Assembly (NCBI GenBank): GCA_963642995.1
Contig: CAVIIZ010000002.1
Span: 1 to 64,000 of the forward strand
DNA: 64,000 nucleotides
Direction of reading: 5' to 3'
Origin: CAVAWX01 sp963642995
GTDB taxonomy: Bacteria; Actinomycetota; Coriobacteriia; Coriobacteriales; QAMH01
The position numbers were made by a program, and so were the translations under genes. The notes under the pieces were generated by a model. It did no database searches and was not told the origin of the DNA. It saw nothing but the letters and a program-made list of their open reading frames with translations. Positions 26,516 through 35,266 of this stretch are shown here, in pieces (position 1 is the first letter of the stretch; each line of letters begins with the position of its first letter).

Positions 26516-26767
26516 ATGACTTCGATCACGGCGACGGCGGCACGCAAGGACATCTACAACCTCATCGCGCGCGTCAACGAGGACTGCACCCCGGTCACCA
26601 TCACCAACAACAGGGGCAAGAACGCCGTGCTCGTCAGCGAGGAGGAGTGGTCTGCCATCGAGGAGACGCTGTATTTGAACAGCATCCCCGGGATGGCGGA
26701 GTCGATCGTGGAGGGCGGGAAAGCGCCCCACTCGGAATGCGTCGGCAGAGACGCTTTGGGATGGTAG
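26516..26767 (+). CDS. antitoxin of the Phd/YefM family
   Basis: This 83-residue protein has the Phd/YefM fold: an N-terminal DNA-binding part starting MTSITATAARKDIYNLI, the segment PVTITNNRGKNAVLVSEEEW, and a toxin-binding C-terminal helix (NSIPGMAESIVEG). It should neutralise the YoeB-like toxin encoded directly downstream and repress the operon. AAGGAGG lies six bases before the ATG. The frame is open upstream but only the part from this ATG resembles the family. Its stop lies two bases before the preferred toxin start, giving the coupling typical of such pairs. Confidence 0.92.
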   Translation: MTSITATAARKDIYNLIARVNEDCTPVTITNNRGKNAVLVSEEEWSAIEETLYLNSIPGMAESIVEGGKAPHSECVGRDALGW

Positions 26768-26769
26768 CG

Positions 26770-27066
26770 ATGTGGTACGTTGAATTTGCCAAGAAGGCCG
26801 TCAAAGACGCGGAAAAGCTCAAGGCCGCAGGCCTCGAGGACAAGGCGATGGCTCTTGCCGACGTGGTGGAATCCAATCCTTTTGCGACGTCGCCCGCATA
26901 CGAGACGCTCAACGGCAATCTCAGCGGATTCTACTCCCGCAGGATCAACCGCCAGCACAGGTTCGTCTACCAGGTGGACAAAGAGCCCCGCGAAGAGGGC
27001 GGCCGCATGTACGAAGGCACGGTGAAGGTCGTCAGGATGTGGACGCACTACGACAGCGTCCGCTAG
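26770..27066 (+). CDS. Txe/YoeB-family toxin (ribosome-dependent mRNA endonuclease)
   Basis: This 98-residue protein matches YoeB/Txe: the start MWYVEFAKKAVKDAEKLKAAG, the central GNLSGFYSRRINRQHRFVYQV with the basic catalytic patch, and the end VKVVRMWTHYDS. YoeB cuts mRNA in the ribosomal A site. It is longer than the usual 84-90 residues because of a charged insert (KEPREEGGRMYEGT) in the loop before the last strand. An in-frame ATG at 26761 overlaps the antitoxin end; the second ATG at 26770 gives the canonical MW start. Catalytic Glu, Arg and His positions look intact, so it is probably active. Confidence 0.92.
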   Translation: MWYVEFAKKAVKDAEKLKAAGLEDKAMALADVVESNPFATSPAYETLNGNLSGFYSRRINRQHRFVYQVDKEPREEGGRMYEGTVKVVRMWTHYDSVR

Positions 27067-27161
27067 CGGGCTTCTCGCGCGGCGCGGCGCATCCGAAGGC
27101 GCATGCCGCGCAACGCCGCGCGCGACGATGCGGAGGTCAGGTCCGCGAAAAGGAAAGGAGC

Positions 27162-28097
27162 ATGGTGCACATGGATTCGGAGCAGGCGCCCGTCGAGCGC
27201 GACGTCCCGTTGGCGGACGCGCCCGACCTCGTGGTGATCACGGGGATGTCGGGCGCCGGGCGCACGGAGGCGCTGCACACCTTCGAGGACATCGGCTATT
27301 TCTGCATCGACAACCTGCCGCCCGGGCTTTTGGGCAACCTCGTCTCGCTGGCCGGCATCGCCTCGGAGCATCCGCGCAAGCTGGCCGTCGTGTGCGATTT
27401 GCGCTCGGCCGGCCTTTCCGGCGAGCTGGCAGACGAGCTGTCGCGTCTGGGCGACTACGGCCTGTCGTATTGCGTCGTCTTCCTCGATTCCACCGACGCC
27501 GCGCTGCTCAGCCGCTACAAGGCCAACCGCCGCCGCCATCCGCTCGCCGGCGACGGGCTGTCCGTGGCCGACGGCATCGCCCGCGAGCGCGTCCTCATGC
27601 GCGAGGTCAAGCACAACGCCGACTACGTCATCGACACCTCCGGGATGCGCACGCAGGCCACGCGCGCGGAGATCAGGCGGCTGTTCGGCGGCGAGGGCCT
27701 GGGCGGCGGCCTGAACGTGGCGGTGTACTCCTTCGGCTTCAAGCACGGGCCTGCTCTCGATGCCGACATAGTCATCGACGTGCGCTTTTTGCCCAACCCC
27801 TTCTACGAGCCGGCGCTGCGCGACAAGACGGGGCTGGACGCCGAGGTGCGCGACTACGTCATGGAAAACCCCGAGACGAAGCGTTTTTGCGCGCATTGGA
27901 ACGCGCTGCTCGACGTGGTCATGCCGGGATACGTGGCCGAGGGCAAGCAGTACCTGAGCATCGCCGTCGGCTGCACGGGCGGACAGCACCGAAGCGTCGC
28001 CATCGCCGCGGCCACGGGCAGGCACCTCGCGCAGGCGGGCTACCAGGTGGTCACGTCGCACCGCGACATCTCGCTGGCGCAGGGGGCAACGCGATGA
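27162..28097 (+). CDS. rapZ: RNase adapter / nucleotide-binding protein RapZ (YvcJ)
   Basis: This 311-residue protein has the P-loop GMSGAGRTEALHTFEDIGYFC near residue 30 and the C-terminal signature CTGGQHRSVAIA, as in RapZ/YvcJ. The P-loop has Arg where Lys is usual (SGAGRT), the same as in several actinobacterial homologues as I recall them. In Gram-positives it binds GTP and probably UDP-GlcNAc and links wall precursor status to other processes. It leads the conserved rapZ-yvcK-whiA cluster and overlaps yvcK by ATGA. The start at 27162 has AAAGGAG at ideal distance; ATG 27171 is an alternative. Confidence 0.94.
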   Translation: MVHMDSEQAPVERDVPLADAPDLVVITGMSGAGRTEALHTFEDIGYFCIDNLPPGLLGNLVSLAGIASEHPRKLAVVCDLRSAGLSGELADELSRLGDYGLSYCVVFLDSTDAALLSRYKANRRRHPLAGDGLSVADGIARERVLMREVKHNADYVIDTSGMRTQATRAEIRRLFGGEGLGGGLNVAVYSFGFKHGPALDADIVIDVRFLPNPFYEPALRDKTGLDAEVRDYVMENPETKRFCAHWNALLDVVMPGYVAEGKQYLSIAVGCTGGQHRSVAIAAATGRHLAQAGYQVVTSHRDISLAQGATR

Positions 28098-29131
28098 GCC
28101 GGGTGAAGGCGGTCGTCATAGGCGGCGGCACCGGCGCGCCCGTGTCCATACGCACCCTGCTCGACATGGGCTGCGAGGTGGCCTCGATCGTGTCGATGGT
28201 AGACGACGGCGGCTCGACGGGCATCTTGCGCGAACGCGGCGGCGTCATTCCGCCCGGAGACGTGCGCAAGTGCATAGGCGCGATGTCGGCCGACTACGAC
28301 GGCATCGTGGCGCGCGCCTTCCGGCACCGCTTCGACTACCTCGACAACCACTCCCTGGGAAACCTCGTCCTCACCGCCATGGCCGACGAGACCGGCTCCT
28401 TTCCCGACGCCATAGCCGTCTGCGAGCGCCTGCTCGACGCCCGGGGGCACGTCTACCCCTCGACGCTGTCCGACGTCACCTTGTCGGGCATGACGGTGAA
28501 AGGCGAGATGATCGAAGGCCAGGCCAACATAGGAGACGCCCCGGACAGCATGCGCTACGTGGCCCTGGCGCCGGCCGACCCGCCGGCATACCCGGCCGCC
28601 CTGAACGCCATACGCGAGGCCAACCTCATCGTGCTCGGGCCCGGGTCGCTTTTCACCTCCATCATCCCCAACCTGCTCGTGCCCGGCGTGGTGGAGGCCA
28701 TCCGGCAGGCACGTGCGCGCGAGGCCGACCCCGCCTGCACCGTCTTCGTGTGCAGCCTGGCCGACATGCAGGGCGAGACCTGGGGCATGGACTGCTTCGA
28801 CCATGTGGCCGCTTTGCTGCGCCACGGCATGCGCGACATGCTTGACGTCGCCTTGATCCACGAGAACCCCGCCGACTCGCCCATGGCCTCCGGCCACTTC
28901 CCGCAGGCAGGCGACTATTCCGACTCGCGGCGCCTCACGCGCGGCAGGCGCGAGGGGCAGGTGCGCCATGTGCGCGTGGACGAGGGCCTGGTCGGGCAGG
29001 TGGCAGGTGCCGGCGTGCGGCCCGTGGTGCGCGACCTGGTCGATTCTTGCCGCCCCACCTGGCATTCCCGCGCGGCGCTCGCCGCCGCCTTCGAGGAGGT
29101 GGCCCGCTCGTGTCGTTTACCGCGCAGGTGA
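28094..29131 (+). CDS. yvcK: gluconeogenesis factor YvcK (CofD-like, UDP-sugar binding)
   Basis: This 345-residue protein starts with the nucleotide-binding sequence AVVIGGGTGAPVSIRTL and contains SMVDDGGSTGILR, GDVRKCIGAM and NHSLGNLVLTAM, all characteristic of YvcK. The family binds UDP-GlcNAc and coordinates carbon flow with wall synthesis. A long catalytic-like loop LGPGSLFTSIIPNLLVPGV is also conserved. It overlaps rapZ by four bases at the start and whiA by 22 bases at the end, so the three are translated together. Confidence 0.95.
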   Translation: MSRVKAVVIGGGTGAPVSIRTLLDMGCEVASIVSMVDDGGSTGILRERGGVIPPGDVRKCIGAMSADYDGIVARAFRHRFDYLDNHSLGNLVLTAMADETGSFPDAIAVCERLLDARGHVYPSTLSDVTLSGMTVKGEMIEGQANIGDAPDSMRYVALAPADPPAYPAALNAIREANLIVLGPGSLFTSIIPNLLVPGVVEAIRQARAREADPACTVFVCSLADMQGETWGMDCFDHVAALLRHGMRDMLDVALIHENPADSPMASGHFPQAGDYSDSRRLTRGRREGQVRHVRVDEGLVGQVAGAGVRPVVRDLVDSCRPTWHSRAALAAAFEEVARSCRLPRR

Positions 29132-30027
29132 AAGACGAGCTCTCCCGCGTCGAGCCGGCCTGCCCCGGCTGCGAGAAGGCCTGCCTCGCCGCGCTCGTGC
29201 GCATCGTGGGCACGCTCGCCATCAGCTCGCGCAAGCCGCGCCTGGAGGCCGCCACCGAGACGGCCGGCGTCGCGCGCAGCCTCATACGCCTGCTGCACTC
29301 CGTCTACGGCCTGAAGACGGAGCTGACGGTGCGCCGCAGCAAGCTGCACAAGGCGCACAACTTCCTCGTCACGGTGCCGGCGCAGCCCCCGCTCGAGGAC
29401 GCCTTGCGCGATCTGGGCGTCTTGGGGGCCGGAGCCGAGGCAGACGCCGTGGGGGCGGCGCTCGTCGAACGGCCGTGCTGCGCCGCGTCGTATCTGCGCG
29501 GGGTCTTCCTCGCGGGCGGCTACATCGCCGACCCGCGCGGCGACTTCCACTTCGAGATCTCGTGCCAAAGCGCAGCGCTGGCCGAGGCGGTGTGCGCCCT
29601 GATGGGGAAGTGCGGCATACGCGCGCGTTTCACCCGCCGCGGCAACGCGAACGTGGTCTATTTGAAGGGCGCCGACGCGATCATCTCGTTTCTCGCCTTC
29701 GTGGGGGCGCATAGAAGCGCGCTGGAGATGGAAAACGCCCGCGTGGTGAAAAGCGTGCGCAGCGACACGAACAGGCGGGTGAACGCCGAGATAGCCAACC
29801 AGCAGAAGGCCAGCGCCGCGAGCATGGACCAGATCGCGAGCATACGGCGCCTGGTGGCCCGCCATGGCGTCGAGGAGATGCCCGAGTCCCTGCGCGAGGT
29901 GGCCATGCTGCGCCTGAAGCACCCGGACGCCTCGATCAGGGAGCTGGGGCGCTACGCCACGCCGCCCCTGTCGAAAAACGCCGTCTACCACCGGCTGCTG
30001 CGCATCCAGAAGCTCGCCGGAAAATGA
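29110..30027 (+). CDS. whiA: sporulation-type DNA-binding regulator WhiA
   Basis: WhiA has a LAGLIDADG-homing-endonuclease-like N-terminal fold and a C-terminal helix-turn-helix. This 305-residue protein starts MSFTAQVKDELSR, has YLRGVFLAGGYIADP in the middle, and ends with the HTH region (SIRELGRYATPPLSKNAVYHRLLRI). In streptomycetes it works with WhiB in cell division control; in non-sporulating bacteria it also affects division and chromosome segregation. It starts at a GTG with GAGGAGG ten bases upstream inside the end of yvcK. A short hairpin (30035-30054) follows the stop. Confidence 0.95.
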   Translation: MSFTAQVKDELSRVEPACPGCEKACLAALVRIVGTLAISSRKPRLEAATETAGVARSLIRLLHSVYGLKTELTVRRSKLHKAHNFLVTVPAQPPLEDALRDLGVLGAGAEADAVGAALVERPCCAASYLRGVFLAGGYIADPRGDFHFEISCQSAALAEAVCALMGKCGIRARFTRRGNANVVYLKGADAIISFLAFVGAHRSALEMENARVVKSVRSDTNRRVNAEIANQQKASAASMDQIASIRRLVARHGVEEMPESLREVAMLRLKHPDASIRELGRYATPPLSKNAVYHRLLRIQKLAGK

Positions 30028-30034
30028 GGGAGGC

Positions 30035-30054
30035 GCGGCGCTTTGCTTCGCCGC
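30035..30054 (+). terminator. short hairpin after whiA
   Basis: GCGGCG (30035-30040) and CGCCGC (30049-30054) form a 6-bp stem with an 8-base loop, eight bases after the whiA stop. There is no T tract, so termination here is uncertain. Confidence 0.3.
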
Positions 30055-30108
30055 GGGCAGCTCTGATGCGGCGATGTGCGCCCGCATTGGAGACGCCCCC
30101 AGCTCCAT

Positions 30109-30156
30109 GCGCTTTATGCGAATATCCGCCCCCTGCCGCGCGCTTTGTGCGAACAT
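30109..30156 (+). repeat. pair of 17-base imperfect direct repeats
   Basis: GCGCTTTATGCGAATAT (30109-30125) and GCGCTTTGTGCGAACAT (30140-30156) differ at three positions and are 31 bases apart. They lie 120-170 bases before the next start codon, in a gap without genes. Three helical turns between repeats would put two bound proteins on the same face, so an operator is possible. Confidence 0.45.
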
Positions 30157-30276
30157 AGGGCGCATTCACGGGAAGACGAGGCGCTTTTCCTCCCCGCCGC
30201 GACGCCGTGCCTTTCGCGGCACGCGGGGGCCGGGGGGGCACCACACGGGAGCCGAAGGGGCGCCACGAGAGGGTTC

Positions 30277-31268
30277 ATGCGAGACGCACACGTACATACG
30301 CCTGCCGCGCCGCGCCGCCGCCCGGCGTTTCTCGCGATGGCGGCGGTGCTGGCCGTGCTCCTCGTCGCGGTGGCCGGCGTCGTCGGCGCGCAGCACCGCC
30401 TGCTCTCCCCGCGCGGCGCCGCCGACGCGGCCGACGTCGTGCGGCAGGTGGACGCGCAGATCATCCGGGTAGACGAGGTGCTCGTCGCGGCGGGCGGGCT
30501 CGTGGAAAAGGGGGTGGACGCGGCCTCGTCGCCGTCTGCCGCAAGCTGCCTCGCGCAGCTTCCCGACGCCTCCCGCTCGCTGTCCGAGGCCTTCACCGTC
30601 TTCGCCGAGAACAGGGGCTACCTTGCCGCGCAGGCAGGCGAGGAGCTGGCAGGCGCCGTGGAGACGGCCGTGACGAGGCGCCAGGAGATGCTCGCGTGCT
30701 CGCAGGCGGTCCTGGCCGCGTCGAGCACGGCGCAAAGCGCATGCGCCGACGTCAAAACCGTCTTCGACGAGATGAAGGCGGCCGGCGTCGCGATGGCGGA
30801 TTCCGCCACGACCACCTCCAACAACAGCTCTGCGGCCGCGGTTGCCCAGGCGCTCGTCTACGACAAGGCCGCCGAGGAGGGGCTTGCGCGCGCGAGGGCG
30901 TCGATGGAGGGCTGCGCGTCGAAGCTGCCGGCGAAAAGCTCGGGCGTCACATCGCTGGAAAACTACCTGTCCAAGCAAGAGGCCGCCGCCGCCGCCCTGA
31001 AGAGCTCCGACGAGGCGCTGCTGCGTTCGGATGCGGACGCGGCGGCGCAGCACCTGAACAGCTACCAGGCGGCCGCCGACCAGGCGCGCGCGCTGGAGAA
31101 GTCGGTGCCCGCCGGCGCCGAGGAGCTGGTGAAAAACGTCTACTATTCGCTAGGCGACGGCGGCTTGTCCGTGATGGACGCCGAGTCGCGCTACGTGCAG
31201 GCCGGCGAGGAGGCCGAGGCTGCAGACGAGAAGATGGACGCGTTTTTGTCCCGAGAGGAGCCGGCGCG

Positions 31269-31272
<4 letters not shown>
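30277..31272 (+). CDS. membrane-anchored helical protein of unknown function
   Basis: I do not recognise this 331-residue protein. Residues about 18-42 are a strong hydrophobic segment (FLAMAAVLAVLLVAVAGVVGA) after a basic N-terminus, so it is a signal anchor or uncleaved signal. The rest is rich in Ala, Glu, Asp, Ser and Lys and predicted almost wholly helical, with no Cys cluster or catalytic motif. Several regions repeat an Ala-Ala-x-x-x-Leu pattern. It overlaps the start of purB by four bases (ATGA), which is an odd partner for an extracytoplasmic protein. The start ATG has a GAGAGGG site upstream. Confidence 0.65.
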
Positions 31273-32612
<1,340 letters not shown>

Positions 32613-32694
32613 ATACCGTGTCGCCGAGGTTCGCGCGCGCTGCGGGGCATGCGGCCCTTGCATGGGCGTGCGGCGCCGGCGGGGAGAAGAGAGG

Positions 32695-32976
32695 ATGAAC
32701 GAGATGATCGAGCAGGGAGCAGACGGGACATTCGTCCATGCGAACCGCGGGACGTGCTCGCGGGCGGTGTCGTTTCGCCTGGACGGGGAAGGGCGCGTGC
32801 ACGACGTGCGCTTCGAGGGCGGATGCGACGGCAACCTGAAGGGCGTCGGCAGGCTCGTGGAGGGCATGCCGGCTCGCGAGGTGGCCGAGCGCCTTTCGGG
32901 CAACGAGTGCGGCTCCAAGAAGACCTCGTGCCCCGACCAGCTGGCCATCGCGCTTTCCGAGGCGCTCGAGGCCTGA
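32695..32976 (+). CDS. TSCPD-domain protein (TIGR03905 family)
   Basis: This 93-residue protein has the short conserved core of the TIGR03905 family: GTCSRAVSFRLD, VRFEGGCDGNLKGVGRLVEGM and the ending CGSKKTSCPDQLA. A similar TSCPD domain is found at the end of adenosylcobalamin-dependent ribonucleotide reductases, where it may bind zinc or aid subunit contacts. Standalone members are common in anaerobes and have no assigned role. Three conserved Cys residues, with the one in TSCPD, could bind a metal. GAGAGG precedes the ATG. The next gene starts 14 bases after its stop. Confidence 0.88.
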   Translation: MNEMIEQGADGTFVHANRGTCSRAVSFRLDGEGRVHDVRFEGGCDGNLKGVGRLVEGMPAREVAERLSGNECGSKKTSCPDQLAIALSEALEA

Positions 32977-32990
32977 GAGGCGGACGGCTT

Positions 32991-34361
32991 TTGGCGAGGG
33001 GAAAGCAGAGGACGCGCTCGGCACGCGACGCGGGCTCCGCAAAGGGCGGGCCTTGCAAGAGCGGCAGGCCCGGCGCGGACGGCTCCATCACCCGCAGGCA
33101 GGCGCTGGGGCAGATGCTCGGCGCGGGCGCGGGGCTCTTGCTCGCCGGCGGCTGCTCCGCGATCGGCGTGCCGGCGCTGTCCGGGTGCTCGCGGTCTTCC
33201 GGCTCCGGCACGCCGGACGTGCTGCAGGTGGGCGCCGACGACGTGGTCACCCTCGACGGCTTCACCGAGATCGCCGACACCGCCGGCATCTGCAACGTCG
33301 TCGACTTGGCCTCGCTTGCCGCGGGCACTCAGCTGTTTGCCACGGGAAAGGGCGTCGCGGCGGCCCTCGTCGCCGGCGAGAAGGCCTCGCCGCTTTCCAC
33401 CGTGCAGCTCGTGGACCTGGAAAAGGGGCGCGCGTTCGATGCCCTCGGCAAGGCGGTGGGCGCGGACGCGGGCTACGAGATATACGCCGCGTGCGCAAGC
33501 GACGGGCTGCTTGCCTGGACGGAGTGCAACTACCTCACCGGCGACTGGGCGGTCTACGCGGCCGAGATGCGCGTGAACCAGACCAGCCGCGAGCTGCGCG
33601 ACGCCGCCGGCAAGCGCTACACGAGCGTCTCGAACGAGTACTCCATCGGCGAGGCGGCCAAGGTCGACGAGGGCGATGGCGGCTACGACGCGCCGCTGGT
33701 CAAGGCCATAGGGGCCAACGCCTACTGGATCGTGCAGCCGGCCGAGGGCGGCGCGCGCGCCAAGGAGGACTCGGTGCTGAAGGTCTCGGCCGGACGCGGG
33801 CCTGCGACGGCGCTGTGCAGCTCGAAAGGGCGCTTCAACGGCCGGATCTGCGCGAGCGGCGAGACCTTGACCGTCATGCCGCGCGCCCAGGCCTCCTCGG
33901 GCGTCTACTACCAGATGACGGCCATCTCGGCGGCCTCCGGCCAGACGCTTGCCACCCAGGTGCTGCCGCGGGGCTACCAGCCGGGGGCGGCCGTCTACAT
34001 GGGAGGCGCCTTCGCCTTCACCATCGGGGCGTCCTACGACTACGGCGGCGGCATCGCCAACGTGGGCACCTACTACCCCATGCCGGACGGCAAGTGGCTG
34101 CGCCTCACGCGCCAGCCCGTCACCGCGCCGGGCTTGTGCCAGGGCTGGCTGTTCAGCAAGTCGGGCGCGCGCACCGCCTTCGTGGACATGGAGCGCCGGC
34201 GCTACTTCACCGTGAACGCGCCCGGCGAGGCCGCCGACTACGGCGACTATGCGGCCTGCGTGGGCGAGGTGGACGCCGTCTGCAACTACGCCTCCATCAC
34301 CAAGGGCAGCGCCGAAAAGCACGTCCGGCTGCGGCGCATCGAGTTGACGGCGCCTTCCTAG
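32991..34361 (+). CDS. Tat-exported lipoprotein, probable beta-propeller-like
   Basis: I do not recognise a named family. The N-terminus has a twin-arginine motif (ITRRQALG, Arg 35-36), a hydrophobic stretch and a lipobox LAGGC with the lipidated Cys at 55, so it should be folded in the cytoplasm, exported by Tat and anchored to the outer face of the membrane. The remaining 400 residues are Gly/Ala/Tyr-rich with many short strand-like blocks, and may form a propeller. No ATG fits before the signal; a TTG at 32991 with AGAGG ten bases upstream is the best start, and the long open frame before it overlaps the TSCPD gene and is a shadow. The next operon encodes a two-component system. Confidence 0.7.
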   Translation: MARGKQRTRSARDAGSAKGGPCKSGRPGADGSITRRQALGQMLGAGAGLLLAGGCSAIGVPALSGCSRSSGSGTPDVLQVGADDVVTLDGFTEIADTAGICNVVDLASLAAGTQLFATGKGVAAALVAGEKASPLSTVQLVDLEKGRAFDALGKAVGADAGYEIYAACASDGLLAWTECNYLTGDWAVYAAEMRVNQTSRELRDAAGKRYTSVSNEYSIGEAAKVDEGDGGYDAPLVKAIGANAYWIVQPAEGGARAKEDSVLKVSAGRGPATALCSSKGRFNGRICASGETLTVMPRAQASSGVYYQMTAISAASGQTLATQVLPRGYQPGAAVYMGGAFAFTIGASYDYGGGIANVGTYYPMPDGKWLRLTRQPVTAPGLCQGWLFSKSGARTAFVDMERRRYFTVNAPGEAADYGDYAACVGEVDAVCNYASITKGSAEKHVRLRRIELTAPS

Positions 34362-34451
34362 GGCGCTGAAAGGCGAAGGCGCCCCGTGTGCCCGCGGGGA
34401 CGTGTCGAATCGGCAGCGTCTTCGTCTCGTCTACGCCCCGCTGCCCGCAGG

Positions 34452-34460
34452 TGCTACACT
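34452..34460 (+). promoter_or_regulatory. extended -10 element before the two-component operon
   Basis: TGCTACACT matches the extended -10 seen before metK and lies 47 bases before the ATG at 34508, which has AAGGAG seven bases upstream. The 146-base gap holds nothing else that I can identify. Confidence 0.5.
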
Positions 34461-34507
34461 GTGAGGCCGATTTGCAACGCGCGATTTTCCCGTGAAGGAG
34501 TTTTCCC

Positions 34508-35260
34508 ATGGACATGGGTGCAGAAACACGCCGCATACTCTTGGTCGAAGACGAAAAGACGATCCGCGACGCCGTGCAGGCCTATCTGGAACGCGAGAAC
34601 TACTGGGTCACGTCCGCCTGCGACGGCCAGGAGGCGCTCGACGCGTTTTCCCTGCACCCCTACGACCTCGTCGTGCTCGACCGCATGCTGCCGCAGGTCC
34701 CGGGCGACAAGGTCTGCCGCGTCATCCGCGACAGCTCCGACGTGCCCATCATCATGCTCACGGCAAAAGGAGAGGTCGAAGACCGCATCATCGGTCTGGA
34801 ACTGGGCGCCGACGACTATCTGGTGAAGCCGTTTTCCCCGCGCGAGCTGGTCGCCCGCGTGCGCGCCTTGCTGCGCCGCGCCAACATCTCCGAAGAGCCG
34901 CTGCGCGAGGTGTCCGAGTACGGGGACCTGGTCATCGACCTCACGGGCCACAAGGTCATCGTCGCGGACGAGGAAGTGGACCTCACGGCAAGCGAGTTCA
35001 AGCTGCTCACCACGCTCGCGCGCTATCCGGGCCGCGTCTACTCGCGCATGGAGCTGGTGGAAAAGGTCCTCGGCTACGACTTCGAGGGCTACGAGCGCAC
35101 CATCGACAGCCATGTGAAGAACCTGCGCGCGAAGCTCGGCGACGACCCGCGCAACCCCACCTGGCTCTACACGGTCCACGGCGTGGGGTACCGCTTCGAG
35201 GCGCCCAAGGCCGCCAAGAAAGACGAGGCGAAAGAGGCGGACGCGCCGAAGGGGGAGTAG
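34508..35260 (+). CDS. OmpR/PhoB-family response regulator
   Basis: This 250-residue protein has a receiver domain (acidic pair at residues 14-15, phospho-acceptor D58 in VVLDRMLP, LTAKG and VKPFSP with the conserved Thr and Lys) and a C-terminal winged helix (LTASEFKLLTTLARYPG, then RTIDSHVKNLRAKLGDD and VHGVGYRF). It should bind DNA as a dimer when phosphorylated by the histidine kinase encoded six bases downstream. A charged Lys/Glu/Ala tail of 20 residues follows the domain. The stimulus and regulon are unknown. Confidence 0.95.
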   Translation: MDMGAETRRILLVEDEKTIRDAVQAYLERENYWVTSACDGQEALDAFSLHPYDLVVLDRMLPQVPGDKVCRVIRDSSDVPIIMLTAKGEVEDRIIGLELGADDYLVKPFSPRELVARVRALLRRANISEEPLREVSEYGDLVIDLTGHKVIVADEEVDLTASEFKLLTTLARYPGRVYSRMELVEKVLGYDFEGYERTIDSHVKNLRAKLGDDPRNPTWLYTVHGVGYRFEAPKAAKKDEAKEADAPKGE

Positions 35261-35266
35261 CCTTTC

